64,000 bases of DNA from positions 1-64,000 of the forward strand of contig CALSNJ010000006.1 of the NCBI GenBank assembly GCA_943787745.1, given 5' to 3'. Shown here one piece after another: positions 1 through 9,292 of the stretch. The position numbers were made by a program, and so were the translations under genes. Below the pieces are notes generated by a model. The model had not been told where the DNA came from. It saw nothing but the letters and a program-made list of their open reading frames with translations, and did not search any database. This stretch comes from an uncultured Alphaproteobacteria bacterium (GTDB lineage: Bacteria > Pseudomonadota > Alphaproteobacteria > UBA6615). Each line of letters starts with the position of its first letter. Within the stretch, counting starts at the first letter, position 1.

Positions 1-3
1 CCT

Positions 4-80
4 TGGCGCGCCCGGGAAGATTCGAACTCCCAACCTCCTGATCCGTAGTCAGACGCTCTATCCAGTTGAGCTACGGGCGC
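4..80 (-). tRNA. tRNA-Arg (anticodon ACG)
   Basis: Read on the minus strand, this is a full cloverleaf. It has a 7-bp acceptor stem GCGCCCG/CGGGCGC, a D arm with AGCTCAACTGGATAGAGC, and an anticodon stem TCTGA/TCAGG around the loop CTACGGA. The T arm carries TTCGAAT, followed by discriminator G and an encoded CCA. The loop gives anticodon ACG, so it decodes CGN arginine codons after A34-to-inosine editing. Confidence 0.97.
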
Positions 81-202
81 TTCGCCAAAGGCGCGCGGAA
101 GCTAATCAATCGCTCCTTGGAAAGCAAGACCTCCGAGCCGCTTCACAACGGTTAATATTTCGCGCATAAATCCGGGCTAAAAGCCGCTTGCCGCGAGTCC
201 AC

Positions 203-233
203 CCAATCGGTAACATCGCGCGCAACCGATTGG
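203..233. repeat. 9-bp inverted repeat upstream of the lipoprotein gene
   Basis: CCAATCGGT at 203-211 and ACCGATTGG at 225-233 are perfect inverted copies separated by 13 bases. The element lies about 80 bases before the lipoprotein start at 316, in the 235-base gap between the tRNA gene and that gene. It could be a dyad operator or an RNA hairpin in the leader. No run of T follows, so it does not look like a terminator. The rest of the gap shows no gene. Confidence 0.5.
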
Positions 234-315
234 CTAATCAGCAAATTTTGCGCTTCCGCAGCGTGGGCCAGCCTGTTTTGGGCAAGCGCAGGGGCACCGA
301 GGGACAAGGGATCGG

Positions 316-1443
316 ATGAAAACGAAACGTACCTGGTCGGCAATTGCCGGCGTAGCACTCCTGTTGGCGGGCTGCGAATTCACCGATGATGCACTCATTC
401 CATCACTGACCGGAGACGATCCGGCCGGTGGCGAACGCATTGCGATTCCGCCGGGCGCCTCCGAAGGCAACCAGCTCCCCACACTTGGGGCGAACACTTT
501 TGAGCCGGGTGGCGTGACCGCAGGTCAGCCGACGGGGACGGAAGTCGGACGCCGTGTGGACCGCTTGCGCGACGACCTTGGTCGTTTGCAAACAAGCGTC
601 AGCAATGACAATTCTGAGCTTCAGACCCTGCGCCAGCAGACCATCAGCGACGCGCGCCGCTATCAGGATCTGATGGCTGACATTCAGTCGCGCCTGCAGG
701 TGGGCACCACGCCGGGCAACCCGACGGTTGTTGCCGCGTGGACCGAATCCCAGACAACCCTGGACCGCATCGCCGACAGCGTTGGCCAGATGAACGCGCT
801 CTCGAACAAGGTCGCCAATGACAGCGCCCTGTCCGCCTTCATTCTGGAATCCGTGCGCGCCACTTATGGCCTGACCGGTGCTGTTGATGAAGATCACCGT
901 CAGCTTGCCGTACTAGAGGACGAAGTGAACCGCACGGTCGTTCTCATTGACCGCCTGCTGAACGAGTTGAACGAAGACGTCGCCCGCCAGACAAACTATG
1001 TCAGCCGCGAGCGCGCCGACCTCACCGTCATGTCGGTCGCCGTCAAGAATGGCGAATTGTTCGGCAGCAGTCTGTCCAACCGGGCCTTCGGCAATGCCGC
1101 GCCGATCCGTGGTGCTGGCAACACGGTTGGAAATCTGGGCAATCGTCGCCCGCTCGTCGTGATCCGCTTTGATCGTCCGAACGTGCCGTATCAGGAGCCC
1201 CTGTTTACAGCCGTGCGCGAAGCCCTGAACCGTCGTCCGGGCGCCGTCTTTGATGTCGTCTCGATCGTGCCTCAGCGCGGCACACCGGCGCAGGTCGCTC
1301 TGAATGCCAACCAGGCCCGGCGCAATGCCGAGCAGGTTGTTCAGAACCTGACCCAGATGGGCCTGCCCAGTGACCGTCTGTCACTGAGCTCCACGTCAAG
1401 CGGAACTGCCGTCAACAACGAGGTTCGCATCTACGTCCGCTAG
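316..1443 (+). CDS. Coiled-coil lipoprotein with OmpA-like C-terminal region
   Basis: A 375-residue predicted lipoprotein. The N-terminus has basic residues, a hydrophobic stretch and a lipobox (LLAGC, Cys about residue 20) followed by Glu, so it is probably an outer-membrane lipoprotein. Residues of about 75-240 are rich in Leu, Asp, Arg and Gln with heptad-like spacing, which suggests a coiled coil. The last ~100 residues (from RRPLVVIRF) resemble an OmpA/Pal fold: a strand, a helix with NANQARRNAEQVVQNL, then a GLPSDRLSL turn and a final NEVRIYV strand. The usual peptidoglycan-binding Asp/Arg pair is not evident. An AGGG ribosome-binding site lies 7 bases before ATG. I infer an envelope role. 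The exact function is unknown. Confidence 0.75.
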   Translation: MKTKRTWSAIAGVALLLAGCEFTDDALIPSLTGDDPAGGERIAIPPGASEGNQLPTLGANTFEPGGVTAGQPTGTEVGRRVDRLRDDLGRLQTSVSNDNSELQTLRQQTISDARRYQDLMADIQSRLQVGTTPGNPTVVAAWTESQTTLDRIADSVGQMNALSNKVANDSALSAFILESVRATYGLTGAVDEDHRQLAVLEDEVNRTVVLIDRLLNELNEDVARQTNYVSRERADLTVMSVAVKNGELFGSSLSNRAFGNAAPIRGAGNTVGNLGNRRPLVVIRFDRPNVPYQEPLFTAVREALNRRPGAVFDVVSIVPQRGTPAQVALNANQARRNAEQVVQNLTQMGLPSDRLSLSSTSSGTAVNNEVRIYVR

Positions 1444-1463
1444 CGGACGGTGATGCAACGTCG

Positions 1464-3842
1464 TCAGACGTCGCGCGCATCAAGCGCGCGATCGAACTCC
1501 ACCAGTTGCGCAGTCACCCGGCCAAGGATCGTATCGGCCGGGTAATTGCCGTTTGCGTCTGGTGTTCCTGCCGCAATGCCTGTGAACAGTTCAATCACCT
1601 CGTCCACATGGGCGGCCGAGTAAACATGGAACTGGCCGGCGGCAATGGCTTCGGCAATGTGATCATCCAAAACCAGACCCTCTTCATTGGCGCGCGGGAA
1701 GACCACACCCTGTGTCCCGGTCAAGGCGCCGGATTCAACGCAGGTCCGATAGAAACCTTCCGTCTTGTGGGTCAGTCCTCCGATTGCCTGAACGTCACCA
1801 TGCTGGTTCATGGAGCCCGTGACGGCCAAATCCTGTCGCAGGGCTACGCCCGAGAGGTCAGACAGGATCGCAAGAACTTCTGCAATCGACGCACTATCAC
1901 CATCGACCCCGCCGTAACTCTGTTCAAAGGTGATGGAGGCGTTGAAGGACAAGGGAATACGTCGGGCCAACAAGCCCGACAGGAACCCCTGAATGACCAG
2001 CGCACCCTTTTGCTGGATGGGGCCCCCCATCATTGTTTCCCGCTCGATATTGGTCACGCCGCGACGCCCGACCGAGGTCTGCGCGCTCACCCGTGAGGGG
2101 GCTCCAAAGGCATGATCCCCCATATCACGAACCGTCAGCCCGTTGACCTGGCCCACAGCTTCTCCCGTGGTCGCAATCATCACCCCGCCGCGCTGGATCT
2201 GTTCCTGAACACGATCTTCCATGCGGGCATTGCGGGTCCGGCGGCTTGCCCGTGCCGCACGAATCGCGTCGCGGTCGATTTGCTTGTCACCATCCGCACG
2301 CGCGGCATAGATGGCTTCATTCACAATATCTTCGACCAGCTCGAAACGGGCCGATAACCTCTCCCGGTCATCTGCCAGTCGTGAGGCATAGCCCAGAAGA
2401 TAGTTGATCGCGTCTGGCGTGCATGTGGTCGCGCCATGTTTGTTGGCAAAGCCCTGCAAGAGGCCGGCATAACAGGCCAGATTTTCCGGCGTCGCCTCCA
2501 TCTCGGCATCGATCTCGGCTTTCACTTTGAAATAGGCCTGATACTCGGGATCGACGGAAAAGAATGTGTAAAACCATTTCGGCGCACCAACGACGACGAC
2601 TTTGACGTCGAGAGGCACCGGGGCAGGTTTCGGCGCTCCAGCCACGGGCACGCCGCCCGAGCGATACTGCTCTTCCATGCGAATGACGCCGTCACGCAAC
2701 GCGCCCTTCAGGTGCTCCCAGCTTCCGCCCTGTGCTGCGATCGCTTCGGCCCGCACCACGAGAACGCCGCCATTGGCGCGGTGCAATGCTCCAGGCTGCA
2801 CCAGTGAAAAATCCGTCTGCAGAACGCCGCCAACCTGACGATACTCGATCCGACCAAACAAGTTTTCGTAGGTCGGGTTTCCTTCCAGTACGATGGGCGG
2901 CCCCGATACATCTGCATTGTCGACGAGCAGATTTACGGCATAGCGCTCCTCAGGAGATGGCTTGGGCGGACGCGGCATGCCAGGTGGCAATTCGGGTCCA
3001 TCCTCGGCATCGCGGAAATACTCGATGTTTTCGATCACATCCACACGAAATGCGACCAGCCAGCGATTCAGACTCGCATGATCCTTGAAGCGTGCCGTCA
3101 GTTCATCAATCAATCCGCTGACCGCATTCTCCGCGACGCTGTTGTTGAGTTCTCGCACCTGTTCGACAAGCTTGGTCTGATGTCGCGCCGCATCGCGGTT
3201 AACCTCAGCGAGCATCTGACCGACTTGCTGCCCGGCCTCTTCCATCGCCTTTCGTTCTGTCTCTGGAAACTCGGAAACATCACGCGGCTTTCCATCATCT
3301 CCCAGCGCAACAACCATCAGACCCTGCGGAGACTGGACCAGTGACAGACCGACTTTCTCTGCAACCGCACGGGCGGCTTCTATTCCTTCACTGACCTGTC
3401 CGCGCATGGTCGTTTCAAGATCATTCAGGCTCTTTTGATATTCGCTCTGTCCGAAAGCGTGATGCAAAGCCTTGCGCAGCTGGGGCACGAGTTCTTTCAT
3501 CGCATCGCGGAATTTGCGGCCCTCACCAGATGGAAGCCGAATCACCAGTGGTTCATTCGCGCGGCTGAAATTGTTCAGATAGAGCCAGTCATCGGGTCGC
3601 TTTCCGCCCGCCATGGCCTCTTCGAGATAATCCAGCGTCGCGGTCATGCGACCGCTGCGATCCTCTCCCACAACAAATATATTGAACCCCGGGTCGCGCG
3701 CGCGCAGACCAAAATCAAGCGCATCCCGGGCCCGGGTGTGACTGGACAGACTAAAAACACGTGCATCTGAATGCACATCTGACTCTGGCACTTCAAAGGC
3801 TGGCTGACCGGCATTTTGCGCCGCAATTTCACGGATCGGCAT
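1464..3842 (-). CDS. Lon-like ATP-dependent protease (LonB/AAA_32 type)
   Basis: A 792-residue protein with an N-terminal nucleotide-binding region, a long helical middle and a C-terminal Lon (S16) protease domain. The Ser-Lys dyad is visible: Ser in GDSAS (about residue 650) and Lys in THKTEG (about 693). The 43-residue spacing matches classical Lon. The P-loop reads GEDRSGRMT, with Arg where Lys is usual, a feature seen in this branch. The Walker B/second ATPase region lies around DVKVVVVGAP. It probably degrades damaged or regulatory proteins in the cytoplasm. It converges on the lipoprotein gene with 20 bases between stops. It differs from classical LonA by lacking the N-terminal LAN domain. 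Confidence 0.88.
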   Translation of the reverse strand: MPIREIAAQNAGQPAFEVPESDVHSDARVFSLSSHTRARDALDFGLRARDPGFNIFVVGEDRSGRMTATLDYLEEAMAGGKRPDDWLYLNNFSRANEPLVIRLPSGEGRKFRDAMKELVPQLRKALHHAFGQSEYQKSLNDLETTMRGQVSEGIEAARAVAEKVGLSLVQSPQGLMVVALGDDGKPRDVSEFPETERKAMEEAGQQVGQMLAEVNRDAARHQTKLVEQVRELNNSVAENAVSGLIDELTARFKDHASLNRWLVAFRVDVIENIEYFRDAEDGPELPPGMPRPPKPSPEERYAVNLLVDNADVSGPPIVLEGNPTYENLFGRIEYRQVGGVLQTDFSLVQPGALHRANGGVLVVRAEAIAAQGGSWEHLKGALRDGVIRMEEQYRSGGVPVAGAPKPAPVPLDVKVVVVGAPKWFYTFFSVDPEYQAYFKVKAEIDAEMEATPENLACYAGLLQGFANKHGATTCTPDAINYLLGYASRLADDRERLSARFELVEDIVNEAIYAARADGDKQIDRDAIRAARASRRTRNARMEDRVQEQIQRGGVMIATTGEAVGQVNGLTVRDMGDHAFGAPSRVSAQTSVGRRGVTNIERETMMGGPIQQKGALVIQGFLSGLLARRIPLSFNASITFEQSYGGVDGDSASIAEVLAILSDLSGVALRQDLAVTGSMNQHGDVQAIGGLTHKTEGFYRTCVESGALTGTQGVVFPRANEEGLVLDDHIAEAIAAGQFHVYSAAHVDEVIELFTGIAAGTPDANGNYPADTILGRVTAQLVEFDRALDARDV

Positions 3843-3934
3843 AATACTCTCCTCAATTCCCGGAAAAAACTATAGCCACTCCCCGCGGCAGCGTCGCGAT
3901 GGTATCCGCACACATTCATGCCTATATTCATCAC

Positions 3935-4363
3935 ATGTCCGTTTTCACTGACATCCTGCGTGGTGCCGTTCTGGCCACCTTCATTGTCCTGCCGGCGCAG
4001 GCAGGGGACCACGTCAAGAGCTCAGATTCATTCGAGCGTATTATCGAGGCCCAGATCGCGGCATTTGCCCGCGATGACGGCATGGCAGCCTTCCGCCTTG
4101 CCAGCCCGGACATCCAGCGCATGTTCGACTCACCAGAGCATTTCATGCGGATGGTGCGATCCAGCTTCAAACCGGTATATCGCCCGCAATCCTATCGGTT
4201 CGAAAAGTCACTTCTCGTGGATGGACAGCATGCACAGCCGGTCAGCATTATCGGTCCCGATGGCCGCGGCGTGATCGCACTCTATCGAATGCAGGAGCAA
4301 AGTGATGGAAGCTGGCGAATCGCCGGTGTCACGCTACATCCTGTGAACGAACGGGGCATCTAG
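3935..4363 (+). CDS. Exported DUF4864 domain protein
   Basis: A small (142-residue) protein starting MSVFTDILRGAVLATF, which reads as a signal peptide ending near QAGDH. The mature part has the DUF4864 pattern: a SFERIIEAQIAAFARDD helix, a SPDIQRMFDSPEHFMRMV segment, then a beta-rich end containing YRMQEQSDGSWRIAG. This is a SnoaL/NTF2-like fold of unknown function, probably periplasmic. An upstream in-frame start at 3899 would add 12 residues and spoil the signal sequence, so 3935 is preferred. It is divergent from the Lon-like gene, with a 92-base shared promoter region. Confidence 0.75.
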   Translation: MSVFTDILRGAVLATFIVLPAQAGDHVKSSDSFERIIEAQIAAFARDDGMAAFRLASPDIQRMFDSPEHFMRMVRSSFKPVYRPQSYRFEKSLLVDGQHAQPVSIIGPDGRGVIALYRMQEQSDGSWRIAGVTLHPVNERGI

Positions 4364-4443
4364 TCTCCCCGCACAGTATTTGCATGGCCGCCCGGCCAAG
4401 ACTTTAATGCATTTATCTACATTCGTTGCAGGACACTTTCGCC

Positions 4444-4920
4444 ATGGCACTCTCACAGCATGATTTCCCCGTCTCCTGGGAACAACTTCACCGCGATGCC
4501 CGCGCGCTCGCATGGCGCCTTGCCGAAAAGGGCCCCTGGCAACGGATCGTCGCTATTACACGTGGCGGGCTGGTCCCCGCCGCCATCGTATCCCGCGAGC
4601 TTGAGGTTCGGCTGGTCGACACGATCTGCGTCTCCTCCTATGACCACCAGGCTCAGGGTGAACTCAACATCCTCAAGACGATTGAAGGCGATGGTGTCGG
4701 AACCCTGATCGTCGATGATCTCGTCGACACCGGAAAAACCGCCAAGGTTGTCCGCGAAATGCTGCCCGACGCGCATCTCGCAACGGTCTATGCCAAACCC
4801 GCTGGACGCCCGCTCGTGGACACTTTTGTCACGGAAGTCAGTCAGGACACATGGATTCACTTTCCGTGGGATCTCGAATTGCAATTCGTGCAGCCGATTG
4901 CCTCGACCACGAGCAGCTGA
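4444..4920 (+). CDS. gpt: Xanthine-guanine phosphoribosyltransferase
   Basis: 158 residues, the size of Gpt. It transfers phosphoribose from PRPP to xanthine or guanine in purine salvage. Motifs visible: the ITRGGLVPA loop near residue 36, the PRPP-binding site [13 protein letters not shown] near residue 85, and the family C-terminal signature HFPWDLE. ATG at 4444 has an AGGA ten bases upstream; a TTG at 4426 is a weaker alternative. It converges on the permease gene at 4925 with 4 bases between. Confidence 0.92.
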   Translation: MALSQHDFPVSWEQLHRDARALAWRLAEKGPWQRIVAITRGGLVPAAIVSRELEVRLVDTICVSSYDHQAQGELNILKTIEGDGVGTLIVDDLVDTGKTAKVVREMLPDAHLATVYAKPAGRPLVDTFVTEVSQDTWIHFPWDLELQFVQPIASTTSS

Positions 4921-4924
4921 CCCT

Positions 4925-5749
4925 TCAGCCGATCCGCTCGGCCCGCAATCTGGGGTCCAGAATATCGCGCAGGCCGTCACCGAGCAGGTTTAATCCCAGC
5001 ACCGCAAGTGCGATCGCCAGACCCGGCAGGATCGCCAACTTGGGATCAATCGTCATGAGCGTCTGGGCATCAAACAGCATCCGTCCCCAACTCGGGGCCG
5101 GCGGCTGGGTACCCAGCCCCAGATAAGCCAGCGCGGCCTCGGCCAGGATCGCCACAGCAAACTGGATCGTCGCCTGAACAATCAGCACGGATGCAATATT
5201 TGGCAGAACATGGTCGCGGGTGACGCCCAGACCACTCTTGCCGATCGCCAGGCCCGCGCGCGCATATTCCATGCCCCAGACCTGCAGCGCCGCACCACGC
5301 GTCACCCGGGCAAAGACGGGAATATTGAAAATACCGATGGCAATGATCGCATTGACGATCCCCGGCCCCAGGATTGCTGTGATCAGGATAGCGGATACAA
5401 TCGCGGGAAATGCGAAGACCACATCCGACCCTCGTGCGACCAGTTCATCAATCCAGCCACCTCGTATCGCAGCCAACAGACCAAGGGGCACGCCGACCAA
5501 CAGCCCGATCCCAACGGCAACAACACCGACCAGGATGGAATTCCGCGCGCCAACCATCAAACGCGTGGCAACATCCCGGCCAAACTGATCCGTGCCCAGC
5601 CAATGCCCCATGCTTGGCCCCTGCATCCGGTCCGCAATGGCAATGGCGTCAAACCCATGGGGGGTCCAGACCAGCGAGACCAGCGCGGTTACGCAAAGCA
5701 GTCCCGTCAGAAGCACACCGATCATAAAATTGGGATGGCGGCACATCAT
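4925..5749 (-). CDS. Peptide ABC transporter permease (DppC-type)
   Basis: 274 residues with about six membrane segments. The N-terminal extracytoplasmic loop HWLGTDQFGRDVATRLMVGAR is typical of DppC/OppC. The ABC-coupling EAA motif lies near YARAGLAIGKSGLGVTRDHVLPN. ATG at 5749 overlaps the stop of the preceding permease by 4 bases (ATGA), so translation is coupled; an earlier in-frame start would run deep into that gene. With the DppB-type partner it forms the membrane channel of a peptide or amide importer. No ATPase gene follows; the next gene is the convergent gpt. Confidence 0.9.
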   Translation of the reverse strand: MMCRHPNFMIGVLLTGLLCVTALVSLVWTPHGFDAIAIADRMQGPSMGHWLGTDQFGRDVATRLMVGARNSILVGVVAVGIGLLVGVPLGLLAAIRGGWIDELVARGSDVVFAFPAIVSAILITAILGPGIVNAIIAIGIFNIPVFARVTRGAALQVWGMEYARAGLAIGKSGLGVTRDHVLPNIASVLIVQATIQFAVAILAEAALAYLGLGTQPPAPSWGRMLFDAQTLMTIDPKLAILPGLAIALAVLGLNLLGDGLRDILDPRLRAERIG

Positions 5750-6693
5750 GCCGACCGCCGTGCGCGGGGATCGATCACCCCATAGGCGATATCCACCAGA
5801 AAATTGACCACCACGACAAAGCAAACCAGCAGCAGAACGACGTCACGCACGACCACAAGATCACGCGCACTCACCGCCTGAAAAATCAATCGACCGAGAC
5901 CCGGCAGGGAAAAGACGCTTTCAATAACAATTGATCCTGCAAGCAGAAACGCAAACTGAAGCCCAAGGATGGTCGTCATCGGGATCAGCGCATTGCGCAG
6001 CACATGGCCCCAGAGGACGCGTCGCTCACGAATACCTTTGGCGCGTGCCGTGCGCACGTAATCTGCGCCAAGAGTTTCAAGTACCGAGGCCCGCGTGACG
6101 CGCGCCAGAATCGCTGCTTCAGGCAACGCCAGTGAAAACACCGGCAACACCAGCGCCCAAAGCGCAACACCAGCCCCTGCATCCCATCCAGGAAACCCGG
6201 TGGAGGGAAACCAGCCCAGCGCCACAGCAAACACGAGTATGGCAATGATCCCGAACCAGAAATTCGGGATCGCCATGCCGATTTGGCTGAACCCCATCAC
6301 ACCGTAGTCACCCAGCCGCCCGCGTCGCACGGCGGCAAACATGCCCAGCGGCACCGCGATAATCGTCGACACAACGAGCGCCAACAAGGCCAGCGGCACC
6401 GTGATCAACAGACGTTCACCAATCAGCTCAGAAACAGGAACCGCATAAGTATGACTGATGCCGCTACTGCCCGACAGCAGGCCGCCGATCCAGGTGAGAT
6501 AACGAACCGGAGCAGGGCGATCGAGACCCATCTGGGCGCGCAAGGCGGCCAGCGTATCGTCCTGCGCTTCCATCCCGAGAATCAGCAGTGCCGGATCACC
6601 GGGCAACACTTCCAGAATGACAAAGATTGCGAGACTGGCCACCGCAAGGGTCACCAGCAGGACCAGCAGTCGGCGCAGCAAAAAAATCAGCAT
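5746..6693 (-). CDS. Peptide ABC transporter permease (DppB-type)
   Basis: 315 residues, six predicted membrane spans. The N-terminus MLIFLLRRLLVLLVTL and the segment FVILEVLPGDPALLILG match DppB/OppB permeases. The EAA coupling loop is at DYVRTARAKGIRERRVLWGHVLRNALIP, and the C-terminus ends DIAYGVIDPRAR. It follows the binding-protein gene by 28 bases and overlaps the DppC-type gene by 4. It is part of the operon that begins at 10578. Confidence 0.9.
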   Translation of the reverse strand: MLIFLLRRLLVLLVTLAVASLAIFVILEVLPGDPALLILGMEAQDDTLAALRAQMGLDRPAPVRYLTWIGGLLSGSSGISHTYAVPVSELIGERLLITVPLALLALVVSTIIAVPLGMFAAVRRGRLGDYGVMGFSQIGMAIPNFWFGIIAILVFAVALGWFPSTGFPGWDAGAGVALWALVLPVFSLALPEAAILARVTRASVLETLGADYVRTARAKGIRERRVLWGHVLRNALIPMTTILGLQFAFLLAGSIVIESVFSLPGLGRLIFQAVSARDLVVVRDVVLLLVCFVVVVNFLVDIAYGVIDPRARRSA

Positions 6694-6721
6694 CGCGCGC
6701 TGCGCCCTTCAGATGTAAGGC

Positions 6722-8197
6722 CTATTCCCAGCGGGCGTTCGTGATATCGATGGCCTGCACCGGCGCATTGTGCCACATCCCGGTCAGGCCCTTGCGCCAG
6801 ACCCCAAGACGGGCGAGCTGAAACATATAGGCATTCACGGAATCCGTGGTGATGATGTCCTGCGCGACAGCCAGCAGGGCATTGCGCGCAATCGGATCGC
6901 TTGTGGTGTTCAGGCGCTTGATCACCGCCTTGAAGGCCGGCGAGTCATAGTTGAAGTAATATTTGTCGCGCGCATAAATCCCGATATCCATGGGCTCGGT
7001 GTGGGAAACGATGGTCATGTCGAAATCATCCCCACGGAACACCTGTTCCAGCCACTGAGCCCATTCGACGGGAATGATCTCCACCGCGATGCCTGCTTCC
7101 TTGAGCTGCGCGGCGACAATCTCTCCGCCACGCCGTGCATAAGCCGGCGGCGGCAGTTTGAGGGTCAGCTTCAGGTCGCTGACCCCGGCTTCAGCCAGCA
7201 GCTCGCGTGCGCGAACCGGGTCATGAGGATAGGTTTCCGTGAGATCTACATAGGCCGGGTTGTGTGGCGCAAATTGTGTACCGATCGGCGTACCGAACCC
7301 GAACATCGCGCCATCGACAATCGCCTGACGGTCAATCGCATGGGCAATGGCACGGCGCACCCGCACATCATTGAGGGGCGCGCGGGTGTTGTTCAGCGCC
7401 AATATGGTTTCGCCCTCGGTGGTTCCGATGGCGACCTCAAACTTAGGGTCTGCCTGAAAGGCGATGACGGCTTCGGGTGCATTCAGGTTGGTCGCAGCAT
7501 CAATATCGCCGGCCTTGAGCGCAGCCACCTGCGCGGAAGGATCGGACATGAAGCGGAAAGTCGCCTTCTGGATCGAGTTGTCGCCCGACACAGCAACCAG
7601 CTCCACCCGGTCACCCTTGACCCAGCGTGAGAATTTGAACGGCCCGGTACCGACAGGATCGGTCTTGTTCGTTGCTGCTGATTCCGGCGCAACAATCACC
7701 GCATCGCCCCATCCCAGATTGAACAACAGCGACCCTTCGGGACGCGAGAGGGTGATCTTCACCGTTTGGGGGTCCGCAGCCTCGACCTTATCAATGGCGG
7801 CAAAGAGCGGCTTCTGCGCGTTCACGGAATCTTCGGCACGCGCACGATCAAACGAGAACACGACATCCGAGGCATCAAAAGCAGTGCCATCATGAAACAT
7901 CACGCCGGACTTGAGATCGAATGTGTACACAAGCCCGTCATCGGACACGGTCCAGCTTTTCGCGAGCTGCGGCTGAACCGCACCGGTCTCATCAATACGC
8001 GTCAGTCCTTCAAAGATGTTTGCGTATACCGTTTCGTCAATCGCCGCAGCGGCCCCGGCAGTCGGATCGAGATGCGGTGGCTCCAGAGTGACCCCGATGG
8101 TCAGACTGTCTTTGGACTGCGCGTTCGCAGGCCCTGTCGAAAGTCCGGCCAGGGCAAAAGAGGCAAATAAGGCTGTTCCGAGAAGAAGTGTTTTCAT
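6722..8197 (-). CDS. Periplasmic peptide-binding protein, SBP family 5
   Basis: 491 residues with a clear signal peptide (MKTLLLGTALFASFALAGL, cleavage near ANA-QS). The family-5 architecture is plain: SLTIGVTLEPPHLDPTAGAA at the mature N-terminus, the signature DGLVYTFDLKSGVMFHDGTAF with the W/F-HDG block, and NDVRVRRAIAHAIDRQAIVDG in the middle. It captures oligopeptides or related amides for the two permeases that follow. It sits between a peptidase gene and the permeases, so its ligand is likely related to the substrates of the two hydrolases upstream. Ligand specificity cannot be read from the sequence. Confidence 0.92.
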   Translation of the reverse strand: MKTLLLGTALFASFALAGLSTGPANAQSKDSLTIGVTLEPPHLDPTAGAAAAIDETVYANIFEGLTRIDETGAVQPQLAKSWTVSDDGLVYTFDLKSGVMFHDGTAFDASDVVFSFDRARAEDSVNAQKPLFAAIDKVEAADPQTVKITLSRPEGSLLFNLGWGDAVIVAPESAATNKTDPVGTGPFKFSRWVKGDRVELVAVSGDNSIQKATFRFMSDPSAQVAALKAGDIDAATNLNAPEAVIAFQADPKFEVAIGTTEGETILALNNTRAPLNDVRVRRAIAHAIDRQAIVDGAMFGFGTPIGTQFAPHNPAYVDLTETYPHDPVRARELLAEAGVSDLKLTLKLPPPAYARRGGEIVAAQLKEAGIAVEIIPVEWAQWLEQVFRGDDFDMTIVSHTEPMDIGIYARDKYYFNYDSPAFKAVIKRLNTTSDPIARNALLAVAQDIITTDSVNAYMFQLARLGVWRKGLTGMWHNAPVQAIDITNARWE

Positions 8198-8245
8198 GTT
8201 CCACCGTGTTCCCTGTTCAAGCGTGCGCGCACCCTAGCAACCGGC

Positions 8246-9292
8246 CTATTCAGCGTCCATCGCCGAGGGGTAGGCCTCTCCATAAGACAACCAGACATCA
8301 TCAAGCGTCTGCGCATGGTAAACCCCGCGGGCCACGGCACGCGCCAGACAATCCGCCGCCAGCATGCCGATCCGGGCAAGCTCCCGCACATCCCCAACCG
8401 GATGTGTCCCGGTCGACAGGGCAAAGACAATATCACCATCCAACGGGGTGAACGCGGGGCGTATTGCACGTGCCAGCCCGGCCTGTGCCATCATCGCCAC
8501 CCGCCGCGCCTGACGCTGATCCAGCGCGGCATCTGTGGCGACCACCGCAAGCGTTGTGTTCCCCCTCTCGGCAGCCGTGTCGTGCTTGTTGAGGGGGTGA
8601 TCGAGAACCTCCAGCGCTGCGGGTCCGCCCAATTCTCCAAACTCGTTGCCTTGCTCCAGCGCACCAGCCAGAAACTGCCCGGCTGCATTGGCGACCGGGG
8701 AGCCGATGGCATTAACCGCCGCAAGGGCACCCACCGTAATACCGCCATCAATGACAAAAGACGCAGTGCCCTGCCCACCCTTGAGCTTGCGCCCGTCATG
8801 ACCAGTTGTGGTCGCTCCGAAACCGGCTCCGGCATTGCCGTTTGCCACCTCCAATCCAGCAACCCCAACAGCCTGACGCGCGAGCGTACGATAGGGCAGC
8901 GCATCATCCGTCCCGCTTCGAAAACCCCGCTTGTCCCCGCCATTGAGAAGATCAAAAAGAATAGCGGACGGCACCAGCGGCACGCTCATCTCCCCCACAG
9001 GGAACCCGCGCCCCTGGCCCGCGAGCCAAGTGGCCACGCCATCAGCGGCGGCAAGGCCAAACGCCGAGCCCCCGCTAAGTACAATCGCGTCGATTTCGTC
9101 GACGGTTCCATCGGCACCGAGCAGTTCAAGTTCACGCGTTCCGGTTCCGCCGCCACGCACATCCACGGCCGCCACAACACGCTCATCCGGCAAGACCACC
9201 GTGACACCAGTGCGCACAGAGTCATCATGCGCAGCACCAACTCTTAACCCCGCGACATCCGTGATCGCGTTACGCGCACCGACCGTAATCAT
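8246..9292 (-). CDS. P1-family (S58) peptidase, DmpA/beta-aminopeptidase type
   Basis: 348 residues, the usual length. These are self-cleaving N-terminal nucleophile hydrolases acting on L-aminoacyl amides, beta-peptides or nylon oligomers. Visible are the N-terminal VGARNAITDVAGLRVG, the VLSGGSAFGLAAADGV block, the substrate loop GNAGAGFGATTTG, and the processing site GNTTLAVVATDA. The predicted nucleophile is Thr246 after Asn245. No signal peptide is seen, so it is probably cytoplasmic. It overlaps the M20 gene upstream by 4 bases (ATGA) and is followed after 48 bases by the binding-protein gene. The exact substrate is open. Confidence 0.88.
   Translation of the reverse strand: MITVGARNAITDVAGLRVGAAHDDSVRTGVTVVLPDERVVAAVDVRGGGTGTRELELLGADGTVDEIDAIVLSGGSAFGLAAADGVATWLAGQGRGFPVGEMSVPLVPSAILFDLLNGGDKRGFRSGTDDALPYRTLARQAVGVAGLEVANGNAGAGFGATTTGHDGRKLKGGQGTASFVIDGGITVGALAAVNAIGSPVANAAGQFLAGALEQGNEFGELGGPAALEVLDHPLNKHDTAAERGNTTLAVVATDAALDQRQARRVAMMAQAGLARAIRPAFTPLDGDIVFALSTGTHPVGDVRELARIGMLAADCLARAVARGVYHAQTLDDVWLSYGEAYPSAMDAE

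Noticed and set aside
1506-2096. Long open frame on the plus strand inside the Lon-like gene
   Set aside because: Antisense to a clear protease gene; composition is that of a GC-rich shadow and no motif is seen.
4376-4410. TGGCCGCCCGGCCA dyad upstream of gpt as terminator
   Set aside because: Loop of two bases is too short and no T run follows.
6770-7630. 286-codon open frame opposite the family-5 binding protein
   Set aside because: Antisense shadow; the minus-strand protein has signal peptide and family motifs over its full length.
8315-9247. 310-codon open frame opposite the P1 peptidase
   Set aside because: Antisense shadow without recognisable domains.
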